From Planctomycetota bacterium (GTDB lineage: Bacteria; Planctomycetota; Planctomycetia; Gemmatales; Gemmataceae), in assembly GCA_016195405.1 (NCBI GenBank), contig JACPZP010000100.1, positions 1 to 64,000 of the forward strand: 64,000 bases of DNA, read 5' to 3'. Made by a program: the position numbers and the translations under genes. How positions within the stretch are numbered: position 1 is the first letter of the stretch; the number at the start of each line of letters is the position of its first letter. Shown here in pieces: positions 6,956 through 16,482 of the stretch. Below the pieces are notes generated by a model. It ran no database searches and was not told where the DNA came from. It saw nothing but the letters and a program-made list of their open reading frames with translations.

Positions 6956-9337
6956 ATGTTTCAAGTGCTGGGCAACGTCGTCGCTCGCTTTTGGCCGATT
7001 TGGCTTGCTTTGTGGGTGTTGGCTCTGGCGCTGGCGTGGAGGTTTGCGCCCTCGTGGCAAACGGTCGTGGACTTCGGCGAGGTTGGCTCCTTGCCGCCCA
7101 GGTCGCCCAGCGTCCGCGGCGATCGCCTTTGTCAAGAAGCGTTTCCGAATGACTATGCCCCAAGCAGCATTGTCTTGGTCTTCACACGGGCGGACGGCGA
7201 AGTCGGCGAAAAAGACTTCGAATTCACCAAGCGCGAGCTGACCGAGCGTTTGAGTCGCAGCATTTCCACCGAACAAAAGGACCTGATCGCGGCGCGGCGG
7301 ACTCCCGACGAGAATGGATCGGGCGCCCTGCTCGTGAGTCCTGATAAGAAGTCGGCCCTCGTGCTCGTGGAGCTTAAGACGCCGTTTCAGGATCCGCGCA
7401 ATGTCGCCATCATCGACAGTATCGAGAAGGTTCTCGAACAGCTGCGCGCGGAGAAGAAACTGCCCGCGGGGCTGGAAGCAGCCGTCGCCGGCAGCGCCGT
7501 CGCCGGCCGCGACCTGGACCGGGCGGAGGCGGACAGCGTTCGCGCCATCGAAGTCTGGACCATCGTCATTGTGATCGCGCTGTTGATGCTGCTCTACCGC
7601 GCACCGGTGGCGGCACTCATTCCGCTCGCGACCGTGTTTGTCGCCGTCGGCGTCGCGCTCCCGATGTTGACGAGTTTAGCCAAAGCGGGTGTGTTTTCCC
7701 TTTCCGCCGATTTGCGTGTCTTCATCACCGTGCTCTCTTATGGCGCCGGCGTCGATTATTGCATGTTTCTGATCGCCCGCTATCGCGAAGAACTCGACGC
7801 CGGCGCCCAGCCGCGTCATGCGGTGTCCCGGGCCATCGCCAAAGTCGGCGGCGCCATCACCGCCAGCGCGGCCACGGTCATCTTCGGGATCGGCGCTCTC
7901 GCCTTTGCCCATTTCGCGAAGATTCATCAAGCGGGCCTGGTGATACCACTTGCTCTGACGGTGGCGCTGTTAGGGACGTTGACATTCGCGGGACCGCTGC
8001 TCGCCCTCGCCGGACCATGGGCGTTTTGGCCGGAACGCGTTGATCGTACGGCGAAACACGCCCGCCCGCGCCTCCTGCAACGCCTCCTGCATGGGAGAGT
8101 CATTCCCGACCTTTGGCCGAAGCTGGCGGATCTGCTTTTGCGGCGGCCCGGCGGGGTTTGGCTGGGAACAGTCGCCGTGATGATGCCGTTGGTGATCATC
8201 GCCCTCTTGCACCGCGACGACACGAATTTCAATCCGCTCAGCGACCTGCCGCCCGATGCGCCCAGCGCGGTCGGAACACGTGCCTTGGAGAAGCACTTTC
8301 CGGTTGGCGCCTTGGGGTCCGTGGTCATCCTTGTCCAGAACGACCATCTCGATTTCTCTGGCGACGCCGGCGTGAAAAAGATCGACAGCCTAACCCAGGC
8401 TTTGATTTCTCGCCGAGACGAATTGGAACTCGCCGATGTTCGCAGCATCGCATTGCCGCTGGGAACGTCCGTCGCCGCTCGGGAACAGTTGACCGAGATC
8501 AAGGGGAAAAAAGAAAATGTGGAGTCCGCCGTCCGGGAGGAAGCCGAACGCTATTACCTCAGCCGGGAAGGGAATATGGCGGGCCACGTGACCCGCATCG
8601 ATCTGACGCTCGACACCAACCCGCTCAACCGTCGCGGCATCGCCAGCTTGGAACGGATCGAGAAAGCCCTGCCCGAACTACTCCCCGCAGGCTTACGCGG
8701 CTCGCGCATTGAAATCATCGGGCCCACGGCGAGCTTGCGCGACCTCAGCGACGTGAAACGCGACGACGAGCGGCTCATACAAATCTTGGCGCCCGTCATC
8801 GTGTTCGTGCTGCTCGTGATCTTGCTGCGGCGCGTGATCGTTTCAGCGTACTTGATCGTGAGCGTATTGTTCAGCTACTTCGCCACCTTGGGGCTCACCT
8901 ATCTCGTGTTCAGCGCGCTCGGCGGCCCGGACTTCGACGGGCTCGACTGGAAGGTGCCGATCTTCCTGTTCACGATCCTGGTCGCCGTCGGCGAAGATTA
9001 CAACATCTTCCTGCTGACGCGCGTGCAAGAGGAGCAGGCGCGGCACGGACCGTTGAACGCCATCCCCATCGCCTTGGCCCGCACCGGCAGCGTCATCTCC
9101 AGTTGCGGCTTGATCATGGCGGGGACGTTCGCCTCGCTGCTGTCCGGATCTCTTCGCGCCATGAAGGAACTCGGTTTCGCGCTCGCCGTCGGTGTCATGA
9201 TCGACACGCTCGTGGTTAGGCCTATTCTGGTGCCCGCGTTCCTGATCTTGGTGCAGCGAATCTTCCCCGGGCGCTTCGGGCGCGAAATGGCCCTGGGAGA
9301 ACGCGAATCGCAAACGGCCGCTTCTCAACAAAACTGA
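6956..9337 (+). CDS. MMPL/RND-family membrane transporter
   Basis: The protein has 793 residues in two similar halves. Each has one N-terminal helix, a soluble porter-like domain and a bundle of about five helices. Helix-rich stretches lie near residues 10-30, 200-360, 400-420 and 600-770. The characteristic motifs are GAGVDYCMFLIARYREE in half one and VGEDYNIFLLTRVQEE in half two, carrying the Asp-Tyr pair linked to proton coupling in MMPL proteins. Substrates in the family are lipids, hopanoids or drugs, and none can be assigned here. There is no membrane-fusion partner nearby. A long hairpin precedes the gene, so it probably has its own promoter. Confidence 0.88.
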   Translation: MFQVLGNVVARFWPIWLALWVLALALAWRFAPSWQTVVDFGEVGSLPPRSPSVRGDRLCQEAFPNDYAPSSIVLVFTRADGEVGEKDFEFTKRELTERLSRSISTEQKDLIAARRTPDENGSGALLVSPDKKSALVLVELKTPFQDPRNVAIIDSIEKVLEQLRAEKKLPAGLEAAVAGSAVAGRDLDRAEADSVRAIEVWTIVIVIALLMLLYRAPVAALIPLATVFVAVGVALPMLTSLAKAGVFSLSADLRVFITVLSYGAGVDYCMFLIARYREELDAGAQPRHAVSRAIAKVGGAITASAATVIFGIGALAFAHFAKIHQAGLVIPLALTVALLGTLTFAGPLLALAGPWAFWPERVDRTAKHARPRLLQRLLHGRVIPDLWPKLADLLLRRPGGVWLGTVAVMMPLVIIALLHRDDTNFNPLSDLPPDAPSAVGTRALEKHFPVGALGSVVILVQNDHLDFSGDAGVKKIDSLTQALISRRDELELADVRSIALPLGTSVAAREQLTEIKGKKENVESAVREEAERYYLSREGNMAGHVTRIDLTLDTNPLNRRGIASLERIEKALPELLPAGLRGSRIEIIGPTASLRDLSDVKRDDERLIQILAPVIVFVLLVILLRRVIVSAYLIVSVLFSYFATLGLTYLVFSALGGPDFDGLDWKVPIFLFTILVAVGEDYNIFLLTRVQEEQARHGPLNAIPIALARTGSVISSCGLIMAGTFASLLSGSLRAMKELGFALAVGVMIDTLVVRPILVPAFLILVQRIFPGRFGREMALGERESQTAASQQN

Positions 9338-9344
9338 TTTGTCT

Positions 9345-9401
9345 GTAGCCCAATTCGCAAGAATTCGATTCCGTCTGAACTCTTGCGAGTTCAGCTACCT
9401 G
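9345..9401. repeat. Imperfect inverted repeat GTAGC...GCTAC
   Basis: GTAGCCCAATTCGCAAGAATTC and GAACTCTTGCGAGTTCAGCTAC are imperfect complements eight bases after the MMPL stop. It is probably a dispersed hairpin that could act in transcript ending. It lies next to the terminator at 9411-9440. Confidence 0.5.
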
Positions 9402-9410
9402 GAGGAGCGA

Positions 9411-9440
9411 AAAAAAACGCCAGGCGACGTGCCTGGCGTC
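9411..9440 (-). terminator. Rho-independent terminator of the Tyr-rich protein gene
   Basis: Arms ACGCCAGGC (9417-9425) and GCCTGGCGT (9431-9439) form a 9-bp GC-rich stem with a 5-base loop. On the minus strand the stem is followed directly by seven T residues. It lies 24 bases after the stop of the gene at 9464. Confidence 0.85.
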
Positions 9441-9463
9441 ATGCTTCAATAATCACGCGAACT

Positions 9464-9874
9464 TTAGCGGACAAAAACGGGTGTGTAATAGGAAGTCACC
9501 GGAGCGACCCCGGGCGTGAAGTACTGCTCCGTGGTCCAGCCGCGCGGCCGAAAGACGCCGAGGCCGTAATAGCTGCGGGTGGTGACGTAGCCGGGCGTCA
9601 CGACGGCCGGCGCGGAATACACGGTGGTGGCCTGCGGATAATAGGCATAGGTCACAGGTGGTGCGTAGACGGTTGTCGGGACCACGGCGCCCGGCTGCAG
9701 GTAATACGAATAGGTCACAGGCGCCGGGGCGTAATAGACCCTTGTCGGGGCCGGGTAATAGGTCACCACGGGAGCGGGCTGAACCACGTATTGGGCCCGT
9801 GCCGTGAGGGGCGCCAAGGTGACCGCCGCCAGAGCCACCATGCCGATGCCAGCGAGTTTCAGGAAGCGAAACAT
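9464..9874 (-). CDS. Secreted Tyr/Pro/Val-rich low-complexity protein
   Basis: This 136-residue protein has a clear signal peptide (about 1-26, ending TARAQ). A low-complexity mature region follows, made of Tyr, Pro, Val, Thr and Ala in motifs such as YYPAPT, YYAPAPVTYSYY and TTVYAPP. No catalytic or binding motif is visible. Such repeats suggest a cell-surface or envelope structural role, which is inference only. The start at 9874 has AGGAG seven bases upstream, and the alternative upstream start lacks one. A strong terminator follows. The 220-base gap to the oxidoreductase at 10095 should hold divergent promoters, but I could not identify convincing boxes. Confidence 0.75.
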   Translation of the reverse strand: MFRFLKLAGIGMVALAAVTLAPLTARAQYVVQPAPVVTYYPAPTRVYYAPAPVTYSYYLQPGAVVPTTVYAPPVTYAYYPQATTVYSAPAVVTPGYVTTRSYYGLGVFRPRGWTTEQYFTPGVAPVTSYYTPVFVR

Positions 9875-10094
9875 GTCGTCACTCCTTGAAGAAAGACCAA
9901 GTTGAAGTCCAGCCACGGAAGTCCAGCAACTGCCTCGTGGACCGTGCTATTGTTGGACGAAGGTGTAGGCATGTCAACTTCGGAGGCAGCGATTTTTCGG
10001 ATATTTCCGCGCAGCCTCCCTCTCCAAAGTGAAAAAGACCCGCAAACCTTGCGCCAATTGCCAGGCCGATAGGGAACTTCCGTACAATGCCCGA

Positions 10095-11597
10095 ATGGAC
10101 GACGCCATCGTCATCGGCTCGGGGCCTAACGGCTTGGTCGCGGCGGCGACTTTGGCGCGAGCCGGCTGGCGCGTACGCGTGCTGGAGGCGCAAGATCGGC
10201 CCGGCGGCGCGGTCTATTCCCTGGAAACGACGCTGCCCGGCTTCATTCACGACGTCGGGGCCGCGTTCTTTCCGTTCGCGCACGTAAGTCCGGCTCTGTT
10301 ATCGCTCGATCTTGGCGAGGTCGGCCTCCAGTGGCGCGGCGGAATCTACGAAAGCGCCCATCCCGCGCCCGACGGCACCTGTGCCAGCATCGCGCGCGAC
10401 GTCGAGCGCGCCGCGCGCTCGTTCGGCATTGACGGCGACGCTTGGCGCGCGCTTCACGACTGGCAGGCCCGCATGGGACCGCGGTTGGCGGAGACGCTCT
10501 TGGCGCCGCTTCCTTCGGTGAGGCCGCCGCTGCGCTTGGGGCTGACGAATCTGCTGGGCTTAGCGATGGCGGGACTGTCCACGTCGGCCGGCTATGCGCG
10601 GCGCCGCTTTCAGACTGAGGCCGCCCGCCGCGTCATTCCCGGACTGGCACTCCACGTCGATCTTGGGCCGGAGGATTTTTCCGGCGCCGCCCTTGGCCTG
10701 GTTCTGGCGCTCCTGGCGGCGGGGGGCGGCTTCCAAGTGCCCGTGGGCGGCGCCCGCTCGATCACGCACGCGCTCTTGCGCCGGCTTGAAAATGACGGCG
10801 GAACGCTGCAGCTCAATACGCACGTCCGTGAAATTGTGGTGCGCCAGCGCCGAGCCGTCGCGGTTCGCACCGACCAGGGCGATGAGATTCCGGCGCGATC
10901 AGCCATCCTTGCCGACGTCGGGGCGCCGGCACTGTTCTGGCGCATGCTCGCCCAGGATGATGTTCCCGGCTATCTGCGCGAAGCGATGCACCAATTCCGT
11001 TATGGCTGGGGCACGTTCAAGATGGATTGGGCGCTTGGCGGTCCCGTGCCGTGGATGCATGAGGAGCCTCGCCAGGCCGCGGTCGTTCATGCCGGCGACA
11101 GCGTCGACGACCTGATTCGATTCACGAAAGAGGCCCGCGCCGGCGAAATCCCGAGCCACCCTTATCTCGTCATCGGCCAACAATCGCTCCTCGATCCCAC
11201 TCGCGCTCCGGAAGGCAAGCACACGCTTTGGGCCTACTCGCGCGTGCCCTCGTATCCCGAGGGCGGCTGGCAGCAACATCGCGAAAGGTTCGCCGACGTT
11301 ATCGAAGAGCGCATCGAAGGTCTGGCCCCCGGGTTTCGCAAGCTGATTCAGGGCCGGGCCATTTTCTCGCCCGCCGATCTGGAAGCGATGAACGAAAACC
11401 TGGTCGGCGGCGATTTGGGCGGCGGCAGCGCCCAATTCTCGCATCAACTCTTCTGGCGGCCCGCGTTCCCATATTTCCGGCATCGCACCCCCGTCAAAGG
11501 CTTGTACCTCGCATCCGCATCGTGCCATCCCGGCGCAGGGGTCCATGGCGCCTGTGGCTTCAACGCCGCGAACCAGGCGCTGCGCGATGCAGTTTAG
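10095..11597 (+). CDS. FAD-dependent oxidoreductase, phytoene-desaturase-like
   Basis: The protein has 500 residues. The N-terminus AIVIGSGPNGLVAAATLARA is the FAD-binding GxGxxG fold, followed by VLEAQDRPGGAVYS, the glutamate and GG motif of the amine-oxidase/CrtI superfamily. The C-terminal PVKGLYLASASCHPGAGVHGACG fits the second FAD-binding segment of that family. Overall this is the NAD(P)/FAD-dependent branch of phytoene-desaturase-like proteins. Substrate is unknown and no carotenoid genes are near. The start was set at the ATG just before the Rossmann strand. A more upstream in-frame ATG (10029) would add 22 polar residues. No good Shine-Dalgarno is seen for either. Confidence 0.8.
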   Translation: MDDAIVIGSGPNGLVAAATLARAGWRVRVLEAQDRPGGAVYSLETTLPGFIHDVGAAFFPFAHVSPALLSLDLGEVGLQWRGGIYESAHPAPDGTCASIARDVERAARSFGIDGDAWRALHDWQARMGPRLAETLLAPLPSVRPPLRLGLTNLLGLAMAGLSTSAGYARRRFQTEAARRVIPGLALHVDLGPEDFSGAALGLVLALLAAGGGFQVPVGGARSITHALLRRLENDGGTLQLNTHVREIVVRQRRAVAVRTDQGDEIPARSAILADVGAPALFWRMLAQDDVPGYLREAMHQFRYGWGTFKMDWALGGPVPWMHEEPRQAAVVHAGDSVDDLIRFTKEARAGEIPSHPYLVIGQQSLLDPTRAPEGKHTLWAYSRVPSYPEGGWQQHRERFADVIEERIEGLAPGFRKLIQGRAIFSPADLEAMNENLVGGDLGGGSAQFSHQLFWRPAFPYFRHRTPVKGLYLASASCHPGAGVHGACGFNAANQALRDAV

Positions 11598-11679
11598 AAG
11601 TGGACAGTTGCCAGGAAGTTATCCCCATGTGAATTGTCTACTCGATTCGCTCTTGGTTGAGAAAGCCCCGTCGCGCTGA

Positions 11680-13353
11680 TCAAGCCGCCGGCGTACTCGA
11701 CAGCCGGGCGGCTTTCCGCCAGCGTCGCCACCGCCAGGCAAGCACCGGAAGCGCCAGCGCCGCCGGAACGCCGATGATCCATTCCCAACGCCGTTTGACG
11801 GGCACGTCCCAGCAGCAAAGAAAGGAAGTATGCGCACCGTCGCCCGCCTTCCTCAAAATGAGCGGTTGCCCGTCATCCGAAACCATGACGGCGGGATCCT
11901 CGCTTCCGGTGACTGGTATGGAGTCGGTCCGAACAAATCCGCTTTCAAAATCCACGAGCTGACATTGCATCTCGCCCTCGGAGTGCAGCCGTTCGAACAA
12001 CCAGCCGGGAAGCCACTCTTTGAGTGTTTCAAGTAGTGTGAGCTTGGTAGGGACGAAGGCGACGCTCAGCAAGAAGCGGCCGCTCGTGCTAAGCGCGCAG
12101 AGCCGCGAGCGTTCCGGCGTCACGTCTAGCTTTGTTCCTGTTCTGCTGTCGAGAAACTCCAAGCCGGAAGTCCCCTCGACCGCCAACGTGTCTCCGGAGG
12201 GCGTGAAAGCCACGGGTGCGGTTAGCCTCATTCGGTCACTGGGGAATAGGACGTCAACCCCGTTCTTGGTCCAAAGACGGGACCCTTTGAGCGGGTCATA
12301 GACTGTTACCTGAGAGTCCCGCCCAGTATTTGTAAAGGCCGCCAGAAACCGATTGTCGGGCGAAAACCAAATCAGCCACTCTGCTGGTCCATTGATCTTT
12401 GGAAAATCCGCGAGTTCCGCGATCACTTTTCTTGAACGCACATTCCAGACCCGCGCGATGTTTCCATCATTCGGACTAACGACCAAAAGTTCTCCATCGG
12501 GCGAGAAACGGAATTCAGCCTCGCCCCTGAACCGCCCCAACTCCGTGCGCAACCGCATTTCCGGCAGGTCCCAAAGGACCACGGCCCCTTCGTCAAAGCG
12601 TGCCTCTTGGAGAACCAATGCACGCCTATTGACCCTTAACCCGTTCAACGCATCGGATTCCAAATTGGGCCCGAAGACGAACTCACTGTGAACTACTTTC
12701 TTGTCGCGTTGCCATAACACCATCTTTCTTTTTGGTCCCTTCAGTAGCAGCGCGACTACAAATTCAGGGGTGAATTGGACTGACACGTCGAAGGCGTTAT
12801 AAGCAAACCGGCCCAGCAGGCAGCCCTCTCGCGCATCCAGAATTAGACAATGGGTCTTCTCCTCCGAATCTCGCACGAACAGGACCAGGAGCTTCCCATC
12901 GGGTGACGCTTGCGCATGCTCAACCTTTGCTACGAAATCTGGCAGCGGCAGATCCCAAGCTCGGCCGTCAAAGGTCCGAAAGCCGCGCAAGCGGCCGTCG
13001 CCGTAAACGAAATGTGTGGTCGCCCACGGCATCAGCGCGTCATCTACCGTTTGATTAAGATTTCTAATAACTTTGCCGGAATTCACTTGGCGAGTCCACG
13101 GTCCTTTTCGAATGGACCCATCGTTCAAGTCACGCACGGTGAAGCCCTTCTTCGAGTCTACTACCGAGTCTACAAACACCACACAAGCTTTATCTAAGAA
13201 GCAATACGGAACATCAGCGCAATCTTGAATCAGGCAGCGCGGCTTCGGCGGCAGGATGACGTAGAGGATCCAGGCAATGAAGCCGAGACATGCGGCGAAG
13301 AGCGTCCAGGCGAAGAGACGGAGCACCTTCTTCTTTGGGAACAAGCGAAGCAT
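11680..13353 (-). CDS. Membrane-anchored WD40-like protein, array copy 1
   Basis: The protein has 557 residues. Residues about 10-33 form a hydrophobic helix ending YVILPPKPR. Near the C-terminus, CCWDVPVKRRWEWIIG leads into a second helix and a basic RWRRWRK tail. Between them are repeats with FSPDGELLVV, FSPDNRFLAAF and VWNVRSRK motifs typical of WD40/quinoprotein-like propellers. Positive charges on both outer ends suggest both termini are cytoplasmic and the propeller periplasmic. This is the most diverged-looking of four tandem paralogues (others at 13930, 16483 and 18824). GGAGG five bases upstream fixes the start. It follows a SmpA/OmlA-like gene by 54 bases, a pairing repeated with copy 4. 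Confidence 0.75.
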   Translation of the reverse strand: MLRLFPKKKVLRLFAWTLFAACLGFIAWILYVILPPKPRCLIQDCADVPYCFLDKACVVFVDSVVDSKKGFTVRDLNDGSIRKGPWTRQVNSGKVIRNLNQTVDDALMPWATTHFVYGDGRLRGFRTFDGRAWDLPLPDFVAKVEHAQASPDGKLLVLFVRDSEEKTHCLILDAREGCLLGRFAYNAFDVSVQFTPEFVVALLLKGPKRKMVLWQRDKKVVHSEFVFGPNLESDALNGLRVNRRALVLQEARFDEGAVVLWDLPEMRLRTELGRFRGEAEFRFSPDGELLVVSPNDGNIARVWNVRSRKVIAELADFPKINGPAEWLIWFSPDNRFLAAFTNTGRDSQVTVYDPLKGSRLWTKNGVDVLFPSDRMRLTAPVAFTPSGDTLAVEGTSGLEFLDSRTGTKLDVTPERSRLCALSTSGRFLLSVAFVPTKLTLLETLKEWLPGWLFERLHSEGEMQCQLVDFESGFVRTDSIPVTGSEDPAVMVSDDGQPLILRKAGDGAHTSFLCCWDVPVKRRWEWIIGVPAALALPVLAWRWRRWRKAARLSSTPAA

Positions 13354-13407
13354 GGAGACCTCCGTGTTACAATCTGACACGTGCTCGCTTCGATGCCACT
13401 CGGCTTA

Positions 13408-13803
13408 CTACCACGGAAGTTGCAGCCAGCGGCAGAGTTTCTCTAAGAACGTCTCCGGTGCTGGTCCTGTGTATCCAAAGGTGCTAACCCTGCCCTTTTC
13501 GTCGAAGTTCACACCGATTTGGACATCGTCTGTCAGCCATTGAGCTTCGTAACCTCCAAGCGGATTGTTGAAACTGGTCGCGCTTAACCGTAGTTCGACT
13601 TGCGATTCCGAAACCTTACCGGACCTATAGTCGCCCGGCGGGCCGATTAAGTCGAAGACTTCTTCGCGCGACATCCGCGGGCGCAGCTTTTCGTACGTCT
13701 CATAGGTTATCCGGTGTTGCGGCGCGGCTGCCCAGGGGAAGCCGACCAGAGTCAGTGCGGCGACTGCGAGCAGTCCAATCGAAATCAGCACGAGTTTTTT
13801 CAT
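13408..13803 (-). CDS. SmpA/OmlA (BamE)-like small secreted protein
   Basis: The protein has 131 residues. The N-terminus MKKLVLISIGLLAVAALTLV is a signal peptide or anchor with no lipobox Cys. YEKLRPRMSREEVFDLIGPP then matches the SmpA/OmlA fold signature, a start-of-helix pattern ending in a GxP turn, with beta-strand-like sequence after it. True BamE is an outer-membrane assembly lipoprotein. This copy lacks the lipid-anchor Cys and ends with a short amphipathic LEKLCRWLQLPW, so that role is doubtful. It lies directly upstream of WD40-like copy 1. A related gene at 20570 stands in the same position before copy 4. Confidence 0.7.
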   Translation of the reverse strand: MKKLVLISIGLLAVAALTLVGFPWAAAPQHRITYETYEKLRPRMSREEVFDLIGPPGDYRSGKVSESQVELRLSATSFNNPLGGYEAQWLTDDVQIGVNFDEKGRVSTFGYTGPAPETFLEKLCRWLQLPW

Positions 13804-13929
13804 AGCAATCCCTGCCGTGCGGAAGCCGGAATCGGAGTGGAGCGATGGCGACAAGCGGCGCGGCCCCGTTCTGGTCCCATTCATTGTGATGGCGTCAATG
13901 GTAACGACCCCAAAGCAACTCGGGCAAGC

Positions 13930-15591
13930 TCAGCTCGCAACCGGAGAGGACGCCGCGCACCGCTTGCGACGGGAGCCGCGCCACCAGCGCCACGCGAATA
14001 CCAGCAGCCCGATCACCGCCGGCGCGCCGATGATCCATTCCCAGCGGCGTTTGGCGGGCACGTCCCAGCAGGTGAGCGTGGCGGTCTCGTCCTGGTTGCT
14101 AATTATGACGCTTGCTTCGCCTTCGTCGGAAACCGTAACAGTGGGTTGGGGGCCAAAGGCGCGCAAGAGTTTCTGCTCGTTGCAGGGCAGCGAATTCGAG
14201 TATTTCTGAACCGAATCCTCCGCAAGATCGGCCACTTGAATCCGCAATTCGCTGCCGCCTTGAAGGCGATCGAACAACCAGCCCGGCAGCCAATCTTTAA
14301 GTGTCTCAAACATGGCGGACTTGGATTCGTCAATCGCGACATTGACAAAGAAGCGGCCATTGTGACTTATTGAGAATTCACACGCGCCCTCCAGCACCAG
14401 GTCGCGATTTCTTCCCGTTCGGCTTTTAAAGAACAGTATGTCGCTCGAGTCCATGCGGAGACGCAAATGTGGCCAAAGGAACGGATCGGGACCGATATTT
14501 CGCTTCTCCGTCCAAAGCCGCGCGCCGTTTTGCGCATCGAAAACGGTTTCCTCAAGGCCGTCAAAAGCGGCGAGAAATCGACTATCGGGCGAGAAAAATA
14601 CATTCCAGCGCCAACTCTCTCGATCGCCGGCACGTGGAAAATCGGGGATCTCAGCGAGTAGCTTTTTGGAACGTACATGCCAAATGCGCGCGATTGTTCC
14701 CTTGTCCCTACCGGTCACGATGAGTTCTCCGTCCGGCGAACAACGAAACCAACAGTCGCCCCCCTCAGCCCGGAACAACTCCGTCCGTTCGCGCATGTCG
14801 GGCAAGTCCCGAAGGGTAACTGCGCTGCCGCCGGCAGTCGCCTCCAAAAGGACCAAGGCGTCTGTGCAGACTCTCAGATTCTTCAAGTGAAGTGCTTCAG
14901 GCTTCGTAAAAGCGTGTTCACGGTGAACCGCTCGCTTCTGGCGATCCCAAACGACCATTTTCTTTTCCGAGGGCATCACGAAAATCACGAATTGGGATGT
15001 GAAATGGACGTGCGCATCGAGCCGTGGTCGCCCATCCAAAATATTCAACGATTCCAACACGCGGCCGTCGTTGACATTGAGGATGATGCAGCGCCACTTT
15101 GCTTCCCGATTCAAGACGGTCAGAACAAGCAAGTCGCCTTCCGGCGAGACTCTTGCGGACTCTATAGGCTTGACGAAAGGCCCAACGAAATCCGGTAGCG
15201 GCAAATCCAGAAGTTTCCCACCTGGAAGGCCGAATCCGCGCAGGCGGCCTTCGCAATGAAAAAACACTTCTCCACGGTCCCCGAAGAGGGCGTCATGGCT
15301 TTCGGCTCGCACAGAGCCATCTCTCAATTCACGAACACAATAACACACGCTTCGACTACTAAAGCTCGCAGCCCACAGCCGCGTAGCTGAATACTGTACG
15401 CCGGAGCCGCCTTCGGAAATGTAAATCGGAATATCGTCGCAGCCCTGGTCAGCCTCGAGCTCTGGAACCACCCAGCGCGGCTTCGGCGGCAGGATGACGT
15501 AAAGGCTCCAGGCGATGAACGCGAGAAAAGAGGCGAAGAGCGTCCAGGCGAAAAGGCGGAAGACCATTCCGATAGTTAGCACGGTGGGCAT
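13930..15591 (-). CDS. Membrane-anchored WD40-like protein, array copy 2
   Basis: The protein has 553 residues with the same plan as copy 1: an N-terminal helix (LFAWTLFASFLAFIAWSLYV), propeller-like repeats (CSPDGELIVTGRDKG, IWHVRSKKLLAEI, FSPDSRFLAAF), then CWDVPAKRRWEWIIG, a second helix and a basic tail. It is closest to copy 3: both share PRWVVPE, GCDDIPIYVS-type and RMVWDR-type segments, implying a recent duplication. AGAGG six bases before the ATG sets the start. It lies 48 bases after the DUF5615 gene. Function unknown. Periplasm-facing propeller inferred from charge distribution. Confidence 0.75.
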   Translation of the reverse strand: MPTVLTIGMVFRLFAWTLFASFLAFIAWSLYVILPPKPRWVVPELEADQGCDDIPIYISEGGSGVQYSATRLWAASFSSRSVCYCVRELRDGSVRAESHDALFGDRGEVFFHCEGRLRGFGLPGGKLLDLPLPDFVGPFVKPIESARVSPEGDLLVLTVLNREAKWRCIILNVNDGRVLESLNILDGRPRLDAHVHFTSQFVIFVMPSEKKMVVWDRQKRAVHREHAFTKPEALHLKNLRVCTDALVLLEATAGGSAVTLRDLPDMRERTELFRAEGGDCWFRCSPDGELIVTGRDKGTIARIWHVRSKKLLAEIPDFPRAGDRESWRWNVFFSPDSRFLAAFDGLEETVFDAQNGARLWTEKRNIGPDPFLWPHLRLRMDSSDILFFKSRTGRNRDLVLEGACEFSISHNGRFFVNVAIDESKSAMFETLKDWLPGWLFDRLQGGSELRIQVADLAEDSVQKYSNSLPCNEQKLLRAFGPQPTVTVSDEGEASVIISNQDETATLTCWDVPAKRRWEWIIGAPAVIGLLVFAWRWWRGSRRKRCAASSPVAS

Positions 15592-15639
15592 GAAGAACCT
15601 CTTGGTGTTGAGTATTTCCTCAGTTCTCCGCACGCGGAT

Positions 15640-16002
15640 CTAGCGCCAATGGTTCAGGACGATGTATTCATCCGCCACAGGAACCGACGCCGCCTCCAAC
15701 TTGCGAATGGCGGCCGTGATCCCTTTAGGGGAAAGATCGCGCGCCGGATCGTTGTCTTGGCGAACCACCAGAATGCCGGGATGATGACCTTTCGATTCCC
15801 GCAGGAGGAAATGCAATTCCTCGTAGTCATCGTAGTTGGCTGTCAAGCAGACGCGATTCTCGTGTATTGCAAAAGTGAGTTGCGCCGGGTCCGACCGGCC
15901 TAACATGCCGGCCGTTAGCGGAGATTCCACGTCGTGACCGGCCTTCTGGAGCAAGCGAATCAAGACTGCCGCAGCCAAGTCTTCGTCGATGTAGATTCTC
16001 AT
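15640..16002 (-). CDS. DUF5615 PIN-like protein, probable toxin
   Basis: This 120-residue protein starts MRIYIDEDL, the DUF5615 signature with acidic residues at the end of the first strand, and has LTANYDDYEEL and GILVVRQDND later, the expected positions of the other acidic residues of the PIN-like site. Genes of this family usually pair with a DUF433 gene. Here that partner overlaps it by four bases (ATGA). RNase activity is inferred from the PIN-like fold. The pair sits between WD40-like copies 2 and 3 on the same strand. Confidence 0.85.
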   Translation of the reverse strand: MRIYIDEDLAAAVLIRLLQKAGHDVESPLTAGMLGRSDPAQLTFAIHENRVCLTANYDDYEELHFLLRESKGHHPGILVVRQDNDPARDLSPKGITAAIRKLEAASVPVADEYIVLNHWR

Positions 16003-16349
16003 ATCCCGAGCCGGGCGCGCTCTTGTGGGGACAGAACCCGGTACTTGCCTCCGTACTTGTAATCGGGATCATTCATGCCGGTGGCAGCCATTTTTCGTTC
16101 CTCGCGCTCGAAATCCTCCTTAATCTCCGGCGGGTTCGTTTGGCAATAGGCGATAGCCTCTTTGACTGCTTCCACAGGGAGATCGTATTCGTTCGCAATT
16201 TCCTCGGCGGTGAGCGGCGAGTCCGCGTTCATGTACATTCCGTACAAGGTGCGAGCGCGAATGCGTCTGCCGCGAAGGAATAGTTGCCTGTACGCAGATT
16301 TGGGATTCGGCGCCAGATATTTCCAAGTCGTGGTGAGAGAAGGAGTCAT
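15999..16349 (-). CDS. DUF433 protein, probable antitoxin
   Basis: The protein has 116 residues. The core SPLTAEEIANEYDLPVEAVK is the DUF433 winged-helix-like segment: a helix-turn-helix following a short beta hairpin, here RIRARTLYGMY. It is predicted to bind its own operator and neutralise the DUF5615 protein encoded immediately downstream, whose start overlaps its stop by four bases. The C-terminal KMAATGMNDPDYKYGGKYRV tail may contact the toxin. The start was chosen at the first ATG. The gap to WD40-like copy 3 upstream is 133 bases, enough for a separate promoter. Confidence 0.82.
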   Translation of the reverse strand: MTPSLTTTWKYLAPNPKSAYRQLFLRGRRIRARTLYGMYMNADSPLTAEEIANEYDLPVEAVKEAIAYCQTNPPEIKEDFEREERKMAATGMNDPDYKYGGKYRVLSPQERARLGI

Positions 16350-16482
16350 GATTGAATTCTACACCATCGCACCGGTCCGACGCCATGCGGATGGAGCATA
16401 CTTTGCTCCCTCTTGCGGAGGCTTCCACCCGCTCGTTGCTGGCTCGCGTTGCGGCTGCGATTCTGAATTCTCACGTATTCAG

